Origin: Apostichopus japonicus
Taxonomy: Eukaryota > Echinodermata > Holothuroidea > Aspidochirotida > Stichopodidae
Direction: 5' to 3'
Length of the DNA: 64,000 bases
Assembly: GCF_037975245.1 (NCBI RefSeq)
Contig: NC_092579.1
Span: 7,647,001 to 7,711,000, forward strand
In this document: one piece after another, positions 38,501-50,150 of the stretch
Position numbering within the stretch: position 1 is the first letter of the stretch
Layout of the letters: each line of letters begins with the position of its first letter
The notes under the pieces: model-generated
The model's input: the letters and a program-made list of their open reading frames with translations, nothing else
What the model was told of the DNA's origin: nothing
The model's database searches: none
Translations under genes and position numbers: made by a program

Positions 38501-39220
38501 GCCAAACTAATGAGTTTAATATACCAAGAAAAAATGTATTTAAGTTGAGAGTACAGGCCACCTAAATGACCTGCACTGGTTAACTAAAAGGTTCCACAAG
38601 TATTGAACATTCTTAAAATTCTAACATCAAAAATAATGCACAGTCACTTGATAAGGTTTACATTAGAGATTTATATAATTTTCCCCCTAAGAAAGCTCCA
38701 TAAAAAACCATGAAACTTTGCAAAAAGAAAGGGAAAATAATCCAAAGACCCATTTCAAACTCACAACATGCATTAAGGCTTTAAAACTATCAGGCTATAA
38801 GTATATTGTAATGTCAACTTAACAATCTCAGAGATGTGGGCTTGGTAAAATTTTGACAGTATGAATGTTGTCTCAGGTACAGCAAAATCTTGGCATTAAT
38901 AGAAAGATATCCAAAGTAGAGATCAAAGTTATTATTTTCGTTCAGTTTTTCGTTAATTCTTCAACCTCATCAACTGACAAAATGCAGCATCAATACAGCA
39001 AGAAATAACACACTAGCATTATGTTCCATACCAGACTTGCCCGTTCTGGAATCTGGAGTGACATGAATCACCCAGAATTTAGGTCACTACGAGTTTGCCT
39101 TTGAAGAAGATCCTGCTAGACTTGAAAAGTCAGACCTTTCAAAAATCAACCAAGACAGAAGACAATACATGATTTAGCAGTTTTCAACATTTCTCTCTCT
39201 CTCCAATTTACTGTAATGAA
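35600..39220. other. No recognised gene
   Basis: AT-rich non-coding with C tracts at about 35667-35706 and 37763-37776, a short (CA)n near 36617, and many TACTGTA motifs. Confidence 0.45.
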
Positions 39221-39289
39221 GCTGAGCTTGGTCCTAAGTTGGAGCTGAGCTAGGTCTTAAGTTGGAGCCAAGCTAGGTCCTAAGTTGGA
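39221..39289. repeat. 23-bp tandem repeat, three copies
   Basis: Units GCTGAGCTTGGTCCTAAGTT start at 39221, 39244 and 39267, with few differences. Confidence 0.95.
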
Positions 39290-39744
39290 CATTTGTATTG
39301 TTTGTCTACTGTTTTTTTCTTTTCTTCTTTTTCCCCTTTGTTCAATACTGATCATGCTAAATTGTTGTCTGGTCATCTGTTTCCAATAACTTTAACAAAT
39401 TACTCCGGTTCTTTCCAAAGTCACCTGTTACAACAATTCAACCAAATTTTTTCAGGTTTTCTAAAAAGTTTAGATAAATTATCAAATTGTGACATCTTTC
39501 TGAACCCTTTTTTAACAAGGAAGCTAAACAAAAGTAAACATTAATGGAAAGTACTAAATAATTTCTTTGGAATATGTGAATTTCAAGATTCGGACTAGTT
39601 GAGCCAAAATTTGAATTAAACCATCTCTGACTAAGATATTAACAAACATTTGCATATTGTTACGGAAATGGGTACTAATTTAGAATCCGTAACAAGAGGG
39701 CGCTCTTTTTGATGGGTTGAGCATTGTTAAATGGGGCTTGGATA

Positions 39745-39772
39745 TTTAACCCCTAACCCTAACCTAACACAC
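39745..39772. repeat. Short CCCTAA-like stretch
   Basis: ACCCCTAACCCTAACCTAAC resembles telomeric repeats but covers under five units. Confidence 0.5.
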
Positions 39773-39971
39773 GTTCAGCCGGATTATACAACTGTTATTC
39801 TGCCGATTCGAAGTAAGGTTTCCCATTCATATGGTACGGATTCTAAAGTTAGGGCCAGAATTGAAATATCAATGCTATAGGCCATAGAGTGCTCAAGTCA
39901 CACTCAAGACCATTCTTTTCTGGATGACCTGGTCTCAGACTCTGCAGGCTTTGGGCTTGTCTTGGACTTAA

Positions 39972-40374
39972 GGCCCGGTCACACTATACCGATTTTTTAT
40001 CGGACTACTATCCGATTTTCCCGGAGGAATCGAAACAGCCTGTTTTTCGTTCGGGTCTTCTAGCCACAGTGATAAAGGACCTGATTTGCTATCTGTTGAG
40101 CCATTCCGATGTGGAATAGCCCTCTCCTAACTTTTGATATTGACTCCGTTTCCTTTTATCGGATAGCTATCCGATTTCTCTTCCGATTTTTATCGTTTTT
40201 CGATGTGACGTCACTTCAGAATGTAGTCAGTTTTAGAACCCCTCAGATTTGGAGTAGGTATTCGAATATTCCACTGCATTCATTAAATTCACTACCACAA
40301 ACCTCACTCTTCGGCCTAAAATCGGAAAAATCGGACCGTATTCCGATAAAATATCACTGTAGTGTGACCGGGCC
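39972..40374. mobile_element. TTAA-type MITE with GGCCCGGTCACACTA ends
   Basis: Terminal inverted repeats GGCCCGGTCACACTA at both ends, extended by ATCGG-containing sequence inside. TTAA (39968-39971) and TTCA (40375-40378) flank it, consistent with a TTAA target duplication with one later mutation, as in piggyBac or Kolobok families. The interior repeats ATCGGATAG/CTATCCGAT-type palindromes. Non-coding; a 91-codon frame across it is incidental. Confidence 0.75.
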
Positions 40375-40877
40375 TTCAGAATAGCTTGACACACTGAGAC
40401 TGGGACACAGATGTCCTTGACTTTACTTCAGCTCTGTTTACTATTTATTGAAAGGTTAGCAAATTATCTCAAAGTCAAATAGCTGTCATCGGCTAAAATC
40501 TGACTGCTTGAAGTTGCTCAAACTAGCCCAGATCAGTATAACGTAAGGTTAGAACTAAGTTTCCTCCCCGCCAAACCATCGCAAAGACCCAGCAGTTTAG
40601 TAGTAGTGGACATAGTGCTAGGCCAAGGTTTTTACTAGTATTATCAGTATGCCTACTGTGTTACTAACCCTAGCCTAGGCATATGCTTTACAGTACAGTT
40701 TGCTGAGCTTGATCACTCTTTGAATGGCCAGTTAGCATTAACTTCAATGTAGGCTAGACCTAGCCTAAGTTCAGGCAAACAAACTTAGACCTCTTTAATC
40801 AAAAAGAACACATAGTATACCATACAAACTTGTCAATAATGTGTGCAACTGAGAAAAAGAAAGCGTTTGCAACTTAC

Positions 40878-41135
40878 TACAAGGTCTGGTCGAATACGAA
40901 ATTTCATCTTAGAATTGATCCACGAGCCGTGAGCTCCGCTGTCAGCCTGCCGTTCTTCCCGGGGAAGAGCGTTCAGCTCGTTCTGCTTCTTCTGTTCTTG
41001 GCTATCCAAACTGAGAAAATTTATCGCGACAACAATTTGGAAAACCACGAAAAATAAGGCAAGATAAATGGCGTACCGATACCGATAACACCACCTGGAA
41101 GAGCGAGTTGTCCGTGTTGTACGAATGGTTCCCAT
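40878..41135 (-). CDS. First coding exon of a type II membrane protein, glycosyltransferase-like
   Basis: ATG at 41135 in good context (AAAATGG) opens 86 codons that end exactly before a perfect GTAAGT donor (40877-40872), phase 0. Residues 1-20 are an arginine-rich cytosolic tail, 21-43 a single hydrophobic anchor (YAIYLALFFVVFQIVVAINF), and 44-86 a charged stalk rich in E, K, Q and R. This tail-anchor-stalk layout is that of Golgi type II enzymes. The anchor-plus-'VV-NF-SLDS' pattern recalls the N-terminus of peptide O-xylosyltransferases (known family feature, compared from memory), but no catalytic sequence is in this exon. An upstream in-frame TTG at 41144 is not needed. Codons are more GC-rich than surroundings. 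Downstream exons (lower coordinates) were not identified with confidence. Confidence 0.58.
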
Positions 41136-41218
41136 TTTTCTCAATTGGAGAAAAAGTATGGGGAAACTTCTTCGTCACCTGCTAAAGTTGCACATGTTGC
41201 AAGTTTACTGTTGTAAGC

Positions 41219-41231
41219 AGAATATAAACAC
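41219..41231 (-). promoter_or_regulatory. TATA-like box upstream of the 41135 start
   Basis: On the minus strand GTGTTTATATTCT lies about 90 bases upstream of the ATG, in a CpG-containing stretch. A start site some 30 bases downstream would give a 5' UTR of about 60 bases. Confidence 0.2.
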
Positions 41232-42044
41232 GAAAGTCAAAGTGCACGATAGCGTAGAATCTTGAACAGTCGTTTACTTTGTTCGTGCATTCAGTATCTC
41301 AAAGGGATGGCGCTCTTCAGAAAGCATTGTAATCAACTCATGGATAGGATCACTTCTGTCGCATTTGTGATACCAGGCTGTTTGTATAGACCGGAATTGA
41401 ATACCCAGCTCAGAGATCGCGATTCCGATTCCGACTGCGATTCCAGAAGTCTTGGCCTTGAGCTTGCCGCGGAGTTTCAGTGACATAGACTCGGTCAAGA
41501 GACAATATCAGCTTTTTCATGTGTAGTTGATGTTATTTTGATATACACAGGACACAATACATCGTTTACAATCCTTGAATAAATCATATGTGGTTTCAAT
41601 TCACGTTCTAATAAGGGGTCGTGATGCGTCACTTAACGAAACACCGTCATGATCACATGTTATCATGTCGATTTAAAAAGTCTGTGGTTGAGGGTGGCTC
41701 AATGTTGTTTGTTTTTCTGCCAGTCTCTTTCTTGGCATGGGTGACGTTTCTTTAAAGGAAATACTAGCTATCATGGAAGGAAGGGAATTTTGAGTTAATG
41801 CAGTGAACCCAAATTCGAGAAGTCCTGACTCCAACTTGTTTCAGAGTTTGAGTGTTATGGACCCGAACATCCTGGACAAATCATTTCATCCCAATGATTT
41901 ACATCTCCCTTCTTTTTTCTTTCATTTTGTAATTTTCATTTAGACATTGCTGAATACCTTGACTGGACGACGAAGCAAGAGTGCAATGCGCTACTAGATA
42001 TGAAACTCTCAGAACTTTAAAGAATCTGGTCTTTTCTCCTCACC

Positions 42045-42338
42045 CAGGTGCGTAGCCAGGAATTTGCCAAGGGAGGGGCGAAACTGTAGATTCGGCATTG
42101 CAAACTATCAAAGCGTAGCGCCACCATGAGTTGGCGCTAAGCGTACAAGAAAATTTTAGCTGAAAATGCCTCCCAGATCGCTGGAAATTGGCACTTCCCA
42201 GGCCTTGTAAGTTGCATCTTAGCATTTTCTTTTTTGAAAATACTAGCGATATCATAAAAACATTAAAACAGTTAAAAAAAATATGCTCAAGGGGGGGGGG
42301 CGGCTGCCCCCTTCGCCCCCCACCCTTGGCTGCGCCTG
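42045..42338 (+). mobile_element. hAT MITE, family B, intact ends
   Basis: Ends CAGGTGCGTAGCCAGG and (reverse complement) CAGGCGCAGCCAAGG are inverted repeats. TCCTCACC is exactly duplicated at 42037-42044 and 42339-42346. Contains the family's internal stem (AGCGCCA...TGGCGCT, 42116-42140), the AGCGTACAAGAAAATTTT block and the G/C-tract pair near the right end. 294 bases, non-coding. Confidence 0.95.
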
Positions 42339-42346
42339 TCCTCACC

Positions 42347-43368
42347 AAGTTATTGTTTCATTCGTGCATAGTTGTTCCCTTTTCCTGCAACTTGGAAGAC
42401 TAGGTTTTGCATCATGATCATGTGTAAATGGCCTTTTTCAGAAAATGCCAAGTACACTAAGGCTCAATATAATGTACTATTTTAATTTTGACACATACAA
42501 TAGGAGGTTTACCCATACGTGCTGTAGTCATGGGGTAGGGTATATATACATACGGTACGTATCTGGCAGAAAAGTTTGCATTGTCAAATTTTGATAAACA
42601 GTTTAAACTGTACCCATGCATGAAGCTGTATCTAAACTGGAGAAACATGCTCGTTGAGCCTTTGGTATTGTGTTCCAACCAATACCGTAATGTCCTCTTA
42701 TCTCCTACGTCTTTCTTATTGCAGTGATATCTAATGCACTGTGTGAAAGAAAAATGCACAAAGGAGAAAAAATGTTGCCGAAAAACGGAACAGAAAATTA
42801 AAAAACGAGAATAGATATATTTGCAAAAACGAGGATTTTTGTGCAGAAAGTAGACTAAAAAGACAGAAACGAGGTAGTAAAAAAAAGTTGCATAACACTG
42901 CAACTTTGTTGGCATGGCTCTATTAGTCTTTCGTAAATGAGTGAAATGACCAAATACGGGGGTATAAATGAACTCCTCCTATGTTGTAATAATTGTCGCT
43001 TTCTGCTCGAAGGAAATACTTTTTGGGTGTGGTGGCGCTCTGCACAATTTTGTAACTTCAGTTTTATAATGATCAAAGCTTTCGCCGCCCATAGTGTACA
43101 ACAATGTTTACAAACGACATTGGGCTCACCACCAGGTAATCACCTAAATAGATTGTCATTGTGGAGGCGAAATTCCTATTCATCGGCAAGGTTGTAAATA
43201 CCTTAACTGCTTATGTGAAGCATCACACGTGGTTCGTCTCCGAGCTGTAGCGAGTACACCTGTGAATTCTGTCAGTGAGTACTTAATATTATGCAATATG
43301 ATTACGCATTGTCTGCAATATTTGTCACAGTCAGTGACCAATGTGCCAGCTGAAGTGAAAGGTGAAAT
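42347..43368. other. No confirmed gene; possible promoter region
   Basis: A 152-codon minus-strand frame (42457-42915) lacks domain support. The part from 42930 to 43280 is richer in CpG and ends in a good GTGAGT donor (43275), which could mark a plus-strand untranslated first exon. No downstream coding exon supports it. Confidence 0.2.
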
Positions 43369-43440
43369 CCTAGCCTAGGCATAACTAGGCTAGGCCTCAC
43401 TAGCCTAGGCCTAGAACCAAGATAGGCCTAGTACTAGACC
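43369..43440. repeat. CCTAGG/TAGGCCTA-rich cluster
   Basis: About ten overlapping AGGC-CTAG motifs in 72 bases, including CTAGCCTAGGCATAACTAGG. Single copies of the same words occur at 40.67 and 40.76 kb. Confidence 0.7.
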
Positions 43441-44689
43441 TATATTTAACTTTTACTAGGAATGGTGATACACACCCGACGATGATCACACAATCACAGT
43501 TTCGATGCAAGGGGACTGGGGTTGATATATGTCAACTGTGAAAATATTAACCCGCACTTACAACTTTTTACTGAGCTGTAACAATACAGACATAGCCTAG
43601 ACCTAGATTCTTTGTTTCACACATTACAAACTAAAGTCTTTATGTTTAGATTAGGCAGGAGTGGAAAATAGATATATGGTAAACAAGATAGGCAGTACTA
43701 CAAAAGTAACATTTATTGGCCTCACGATTGTGAACCAGTAATATTCAATCATATATATTGAAAACTTTTCCTCATTTGTTTCCTGGAAAATCAACTAAGG
43801 ATATGTAAGTAAAATACTTAAAATTACAGTTTGCAGTCACTGAATGATTGCTCTTTATACCACCAATGATTAAGTAGTTATTCTCAAGACTGGCTTTAAA
43901 CTATCCTTTGTACCGTACATTGTAAACCAACTATGTAAACTCTATGTTTGTATGTAAGAGATAATTAAGCCTTGACTAACACATTGAGGTATAATACATA
44001 CAAAATCAGTACTTCATGGTAACCCTAGTTTCAGCTTCTTGTCCTAGCAATAATAAAAGTTGCCTAGCTTAGAAAACTTAAGTTGGATAGTGATCTTTGG
44101 CATTGTCAAAAGTTAATGTACTTCAGAAGCTGCAGAAAGGTTTGATTTTGTAAAATACTAAGCATTTGCAAGGTCAAAAGCTTACCAAAGTTCACTAGCA
44201 GGGCTCTTAAACTGTGATATTAACATTCACTATGTGGTAGTGAAAATTTCTACGTCTTCATCGATACATCTTCACAAAAATGTGTTATTAACAAAATAAA
44301 GAAACATAGTTTGATAGTTGAAAGTTATAAATAACTTCTATTGGACAACAGACCATTTTATTTTTATTGATTTTGATAAAACATTGTCATTAGTCCCAAA
44401 GCAATTTAGTTCATTAGCTTAACTTGTGGAATATTATTGCAAACAAAAATGGGAATGGAAAGTATTTTGAAAAGTTCTGATTTAGTCTATGGATTTTATT
44501 AATACCATTTACCTATTTTTCTTTTTTTTTGGAATAGAATTTTTCAAGGAGAAGCAAATCATAGTTTTGTAACTATTTGGTATTTGCAATGAAAGGATCT
44601 TCCAAATATCTTGAGTTGAAATGTTCTCTGTTCGGAAGACATAACTCTAGGTTTTAAATTCATGTTTATAGCGGCTGCCATTTTTATGA
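43441..44689. other. No recognised feature
   Basis: AT-rich non-coding sequence. Confidence 0.4.
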
Positions 44690-45310
44690 TATGTGTGATG
44701 TCATCGTGCCATGTAGGTGAAACCTTTTACTTTCCTTTGGTTTTTCCTTTCAGACTTTCAAGGTAAAAGTAAAATGTTAACTGTGAAACTGGTTCTAGTA
44801 TTACAAGAACTTCAATAGTTAGATGCAGCATAATTTGCAAAACACTTCTTCCCTTCAATCATTAAAAACATCAACCAGATGTGACTCTGTGATGTTATAT
44901 TTTAGACTTGTTCAAGTCTTCAGTCTTGTATCTGAAGACCATTAAAACTGCACACATGTGGTATCTTACAAAGTTGAATGGCATTTTCAGTCACTAGGAA
45001 AAATTGCTAGTCACTAGGGAAAATTACTAGTCAGTAGGAAAAATTGCTAGTCACTGGGAAAAATTGCTAGTCACTAGGGAAAATTACTAGTCACTAGGGA
45101 AAATTGCTAGTCAATAGGGAAAATTACTAGTCAGTAGGTAAAATTACTAGTCACTAGGGAAAATTAATAGTCACTAGGGAAAATTGCTAGTCACTAGGGA
45201 AAATTGCTAGTCACTAGGGAAAATTGTGAGTCACCAGTATTTCTATCACATAGACCAATGATGATGATTGGGTTCATGCATCCCCTTTAATTTCTTCAAA
45301 GTTTTCAGGA
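44690..45310 (+). repeat. Interspersed repeat family D, copy 1
   Basis: Three blocks match 54910-55370 in the same order: GTGATGTCA...AAACCTT-TACTTT-CTTTG (44696), GTGA-GT-ATATTTTAGAC-T-TTCAAGTCT (44890), and AATGA-GATG-TTGGGTT (45258). The 20-bp satellite lies between the second and third blocks in this copy only. No coding frame. Confidence 0.5.
44991..45235. repeat. 20-bp satellite, about twelve copies
   Basis: Unit AAATTGCTAGTCACTAGGGA repeated with strict 20-base spacing and no indels from 45001 to about 45235. Variants affect only a few positions. Each unit contains two CTAG palindromic words. No spacers, so not a CRISPR array. Confidence 0.97.
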
Positions 45311-47353
45311 ATTTTCATAGATAAAAGTGCTGAGGATACCTCAGTTTCATCAACGGCTTACATTTAGCAGCATCAGTTATATAGAGTTGGTAATGTCAGA
45401 AATTTAAATTACTTAGTTTCCATTAGCTTCCTTTAAGATCATATACTGTAGTGTCTGCCTTGCTTAAAAGGAAAGAACTCCATTCCCTTGAGATTTAGAG
45501 ATATATATTCATGCCTTGTGCCTCTTGGATGTCAGGTAGACTTGAAATCTCTGACAGGAAGTTTTATGTTGTTTACAAAGAACGTGCAGTATCTTTTTTC
45601 TTCATTATCGGAAGAATGTAGCTCTGAATATCACAAGTAGTGGAAATATTGCAATATGGTTGATATATGTAAGGAACAGCTATATATTACAACATACATG
45701 CCTAGCAAAAACATGATCAACACGTATGGTTTGCATAATTTACAGCAGGGTACTGATTATTTAAAAACATTGCTGCTTTCATAACAAAAATTACAGAGTA
45801 CAATATGATGAAAGAGCTTTGATATAAAATTATTCAAGATAAAATATCAGAAAATTGATTCTCATTTTACTTCCCTTATTGGTTACATCACTAGCTGAGC
45901 TCATTAAAGTAAAAACAAAAAAAGAAAGAAAAAGAGAGAGATGGTTTGTTTTATGGTCTTAGAGCACTAACAATCTTGCCAGACAACCCAAAATTCTCCT
46001 TGCAGTTGTTCGACCCGTTCACTTAAAGGCAACATTTTCATCTCTCCTCTCCAACCTGTGTCCATTATAACTGTTTTTGGTTAGGCTAGACATAGTCCTA
46101 TGCATTATCGTCATTGAATCATCAGTTTCGAAAACATAAATGCTGTACCAACCACAAAGACTGCATACATTCATACATACAGTAACATTATGAATGAATA
46201 AACTGTCTTAAAAAATTGTGCCGTTAAACACTTCGAACAATTCAAAATATGTTTAGTTCATTAGTCCAGCCTGATGTTCAATAACCTAGGCTCATGGTCA
46301 TCTGCTTTCAAACTGTACAGGCCTAAAATAAGGCTATGGGTAAGTTGAAGAAAATACTACGCATTAATAAGTTCGTTTGACATTGAAATGCCTACAACAG
46401 TTTTCGAGAGATTTTCTACATTTGGCGAAACTCTTCAGTGGTTCTTGACAATGCAGTTAACTCTGACCTACTTTAAAAATTGTGAAAGTTACTTCTATGA
46501 AAAAGGTCAATATTGTCATCTGTGCAGTAGAGTATGTGTAACCTTGACAACAGTGTTTATATACAGGTGTAAGGTAGCCGGTAATGTACTCGCTAATTTC
46601 ACTATGTCTGTATTATAGATTTTTATATGTCAACTTTTAGTTTACATGTTAAAAAGGATGAATTACTCTACATGCAAATGTTTAGAATAATTCTTTTTGC
46701 AAATAGTTTGAGGTTAAAACATACATTGACTAGCCTACAAAGACAAGTGTTGTTGAATGTTGTCTAGAAATGTTTTGCTGTGTGTATGGTGTTCGTATAT
46801 GTATGTTTTGGATGAGTTTGTAGAATTGAAATTTAAAACTTTGAAATTTAACATTTACAGGGAGCCTACATTAAGGCCCCCCCCCCCCACTTTTTCCCAG
46901 ATCTTGTGTTGGCTTTTTTACCCAATTTGGTCAGTAATTTGGTAGGTCATTTTTTTATTCATAATATCATTATACAGGCAATGAAAAAGACCGACCCATT
47001 GTGAAGACTCTTATTAAACTCTTTTTGTTGCTTTTTGTGTCATTTATTAAATCTGGCAACACTTTTGTACAGACAGCATAAATTACACTTCCCAATAAAC
47101 AACTAGTACTGGGAAATAACCTATAAATATTGCACCATATTACACCTAGGGGCTTTATAAAATCCAAACATTTCTAAAAAATCTCAATTTCTCAAAGGGA
47201 CACCCCCTCCCATTAGACCCCTCCCCCAGGTTTCCCCCCACTTTCAAACATCAAGTCCCACCCCCTGGACACTTTAATAGTACTCAAGTCTCTCTCATAC
47301 TTCGACTATGATATTTCAAGACTAAAATGCTGCATTAGTTAGAAGTTCACCGC
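45311..47353. other. No recognised gene
   Basis: AT-rich. A C tract at about 46878 and C-rich text at 47203-47270 resemble the C-tract ends of hAT MITEs, but I find no inverted ends or target duplication. A 76-codon frame at 46388-46618 lacks splice and domain support. Confidence 0.35.
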
Positions 47354-47357
47354 TTAA

Positions 47358-49046
47358 AGATGAACGATAGTGATTTTTCAGCATCGACGAAAAAATACGA
47401 TTTTATTCAAGAGTATTCTAGTTGGTTTCCATATTACACATGTGAAAATTCAAGTCAATCCGATGTTGGGAAAGGCTTAAAAATAATTCCTAAATTCGTT
47501 GATTTTTTAAACAAAAATTGGGCTTTTCGCGAACAGCGATATGATGATCACGTGATCTACAGTGACATGTGACGTCATTATGATGATAACAAAGTGAGCT
47601 CGGCGTAGTGTACCTTAGCAGTGTGTACTTAGTGTGTAAGTTTAGTTGCAACCTACTCTATATTGGACTTGACAAACAACCTAAACCAGAGAGGAGATTT
47701 GATACACTGCGTAAGACATTTAACGGTCTAATTTTAATAAGGTGTTATTGTTCCTGCTTTTTCTTGTCGTTTTAGTGAAGCCGACTGCCCCAATGTAAAT
47801 TACGGAATAATCGGTCATAGAGCCATCTCGGGCCCAATTGAAATTTGAGTGTGGCAAGGTCACTAAAGTAAAAAAAGTTTGAAAGATTGATGCTTTTACG
47901 CCGCATTATTTATATATATCCTGATAAATGCAACAGTAAGTGTTGGAACTGGAAGACATGTCAGACGTGAACAACCCAATGACTATGTGAGGAGAGAATC
48001 CACGTGCAAATTTCAATTGGGGCATGGACGTCGCTTAGGCAGAGATTTTTTGGGCAGAGATGTGTTCATACCCTCCAAACTACTTTAAATGTAATACGAA
48101 TAGGAAATGTGTGTATGCTCGAGCGAAACAAAACATCGTGTAAGTATTACTTACGGTAGCGCACACTGTCACTTATGTTTGCACAGTGTGAAAGTACCGT
48201 TTGCGGACCTACGTGAAGTTGGGCTAGAAAACGATTCCTCCTGAAGCCCAAACCACGAGGCATGCATGTGAATAAACGCAATAGGCATTGCATGTAGTGA
48301 GAAAATTGTTCGAGCTAGACTAACTACTCGATTGAGTTCAAATGCGGTTGTATTTCAAGCTCAGTGAAACCTTTCTTTTGGATTTAATGATGCACGGAAC
48401 AAGGAACGTTTATGTTTTACAGTAGGCCTAGTACAAGCGAATCTACTTTGTTTAGAACTTTGGATTTTCTTTCGGATGTTATACTAAACTACGTTTGAGA
48501 CTATCATCACTATTGTTATTGTGCCAGTTTGACTGGTAAGTGAGCACATTCATACATCACTCTGTATAAAACCCGCCAAAAACGTGATCTTGAGATTTAC
48601 GTTACTTTGGGTCAGCTTGCGAGTTACCTCTTCAGATATTGGGAAATCGTTGTGAAATCGCCGCAAATTTCGTAAAAAAAACTTGTAAACACGTGGTGAA
48701 GAAATCAAGAAACACCATGATATTCATTATCTATTTATGTCTTGAACATTACGCCGGAAAATAACAGTTATGCTGACACGAAATGCACGCACAGCTCCGT
48801 ACTGAACAGTTCACAACAGAAAAGATCATCACAGTGATGTCATTCACTGACCTGAGGGCTGTTCAAGGTCGTTGCAGTGTTTGCAAATTCCTAAATTACG
48901 GAGACGAAAAAACGATGTTTTAATTCCCTTTTTTATAACTTTCCGGTGTGCTATTTGGAAAATTAAAAAAATATGTTGCTTGGTAACATATAAACTACAT
49001 TATATATAAAAATGAGAGATTTTTTTTCTGTCACTATCGTTCTACT
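47358..49046. mobile_element. 1.7-kb TTAA-type DNA element
   Basis: Left end AGATGAACGATAGTGA and right end (reverse complement) AGTAGAACGATAGTGA are inverted repeats, 14 of 16 identical. TTAA flanks both sides (47354-47357 and 49047-49050), the target duplication of piggyBac, Kolobok and related families. Interior contains CACGTGATC and TGACGTCAT palindromes near the left end and CpG-rich text elsewhere. The 70-codon frame at 47360 reads out of the terminal repeat and is not a transposase. No long frame, so non-autonomous or decayed. Confidence 0.75.
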
Positions 49047-49050
49047 TTAA

Positions 49051-49700
49051 TATGAATCCTATTTGGTACCATCATATTGCTTGGCAAAATTAACTGCAAA
49101 ATGCACTTTTAATGAGATAAAATTTTGTACAAATGTACCATATACTGTTTGTAGTATACTTATGCACTGCAAACCAGCTGTTTTTCATGACATGAATTCC
49201 TGTTGCTGTATGTTGACAATGGATGAAGACTGACATTTATTCCGATGCTCACCCATTTTCACCTCAGAATCAACAGAAATTACGAGGTACCTTAGGTTTG
49301 TAATTTATTATATTCTCTCTGAATTAGACTTGACTGTCAAATAATACTTTTGTGCGATGGAGGTGAGGGAACCGATAACTGCTATGATTTCCTCTGAGAG
49401 AGAACATTTTAACCAGTTGAATGCTACATCATCCCAGCTGTGACGTATGAGGAAGACAACAAAATTAAAAGGAAATTGGGGAGACAAAGGACTCCATGAG
49501 CGCAAATATTGACCAATGTATGTAACAATTAAGTAGCAAGCAAAAATTTGATGATAAGATGGCATGGAGGGATTGCTTCATATAATAATATAATTACATC
49601 CAAATCCGGTCGGACAAAATTTTTAATTGGAAAGACGGTAAGAAAGACTCCTGTTTAATGTGCACTGCTGACTGCTTATACAGTATCTGCCATAAAAAAA
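49051..49700. other. No recognised feature
   Basis: AT-rich sequence between the TTAA element and the tandem array. Confidence 0.4.
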
Positions 49701-50150
49701 GTCTGTATTGGTAATTGTTATGTGTGTCACAGATCTCCCTGAAAGATGGTTGCTACAATAGGATTGAAACATTGGGCCTTTTGAAGGAGACACAAACACA
49801 ACCACCGTCTTTGGCCTAAATGGGGGTATGACAGAGATATATGGAAAGAACAACTCACCCAAAGTCTGTATTGGTAATTGTTATGTGTGTCACAGATCTC
49901 CCTGGAAGATGGTTGAGCTACAATAGGATTGAAACATTGGGCCTTTTAAAGGAGACACAACACAACCACCGTCTTTGGCCTAACTGCGGGTATGACAGAG
50001 ATCTATGGGAAGAACAACTCACCCAAAGTCTGTATTGGTAATTGTTATGTGTGTCACAGATCTCCCTGGAAGATGGTTGAGCTACAATAGGATTGAAACA
50101 TCGGGCCTTTTAAAGGAGACACAACACAACCACCGTCTTTGGCCTATATG
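49701..50150. repeat. 163-164-bp tandem repeat, 2.75 copies, interrupted
   Basis: GTCTGTATTGGTAATTGTTA begins units at 49701, 49864 and 50028. Copies are nearly identical. The third stops at GGCCTATATG where the 4.65-kb transposon begins; its continuation GGTATGACAGAGATCTA resumes at 54807. Confidence 0.95.

Noticed and set aside
41274-41498. Overlapping frames on both strands around a GGAATC/GATTCC-rich stretch
   Set aside because: The repetitive GGAATCG words explain the open frames; the start on the minus strand is a TTG and no splice signal follows.
42457-42915. 152-codon minus-strand frame, the longest outside repeats
   Set aside because: Rich in F, Y, K and N as expected from AT-rich DNA; no domain, promoter or splice signals. 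A frame this long is plausible by chance in 64 kb.
44991-45235. Regular 20-bp repeats as a CRISPR array
   Set aside because: Units are contiguous with no spacers, and the genome is eukaryotic.
46388-46618. 76-codon plus-strand frame starting MPTTVFERF
   Set aside because: Start looks plausible but there is no donor, domain or promoter evidence; left unannotated.
47360-47572. 70-codon frame starting MNDSDFSAS
   Set aside because: Starts inside the terminal inverted repeat of the TTAA element and shows no transposase motif.
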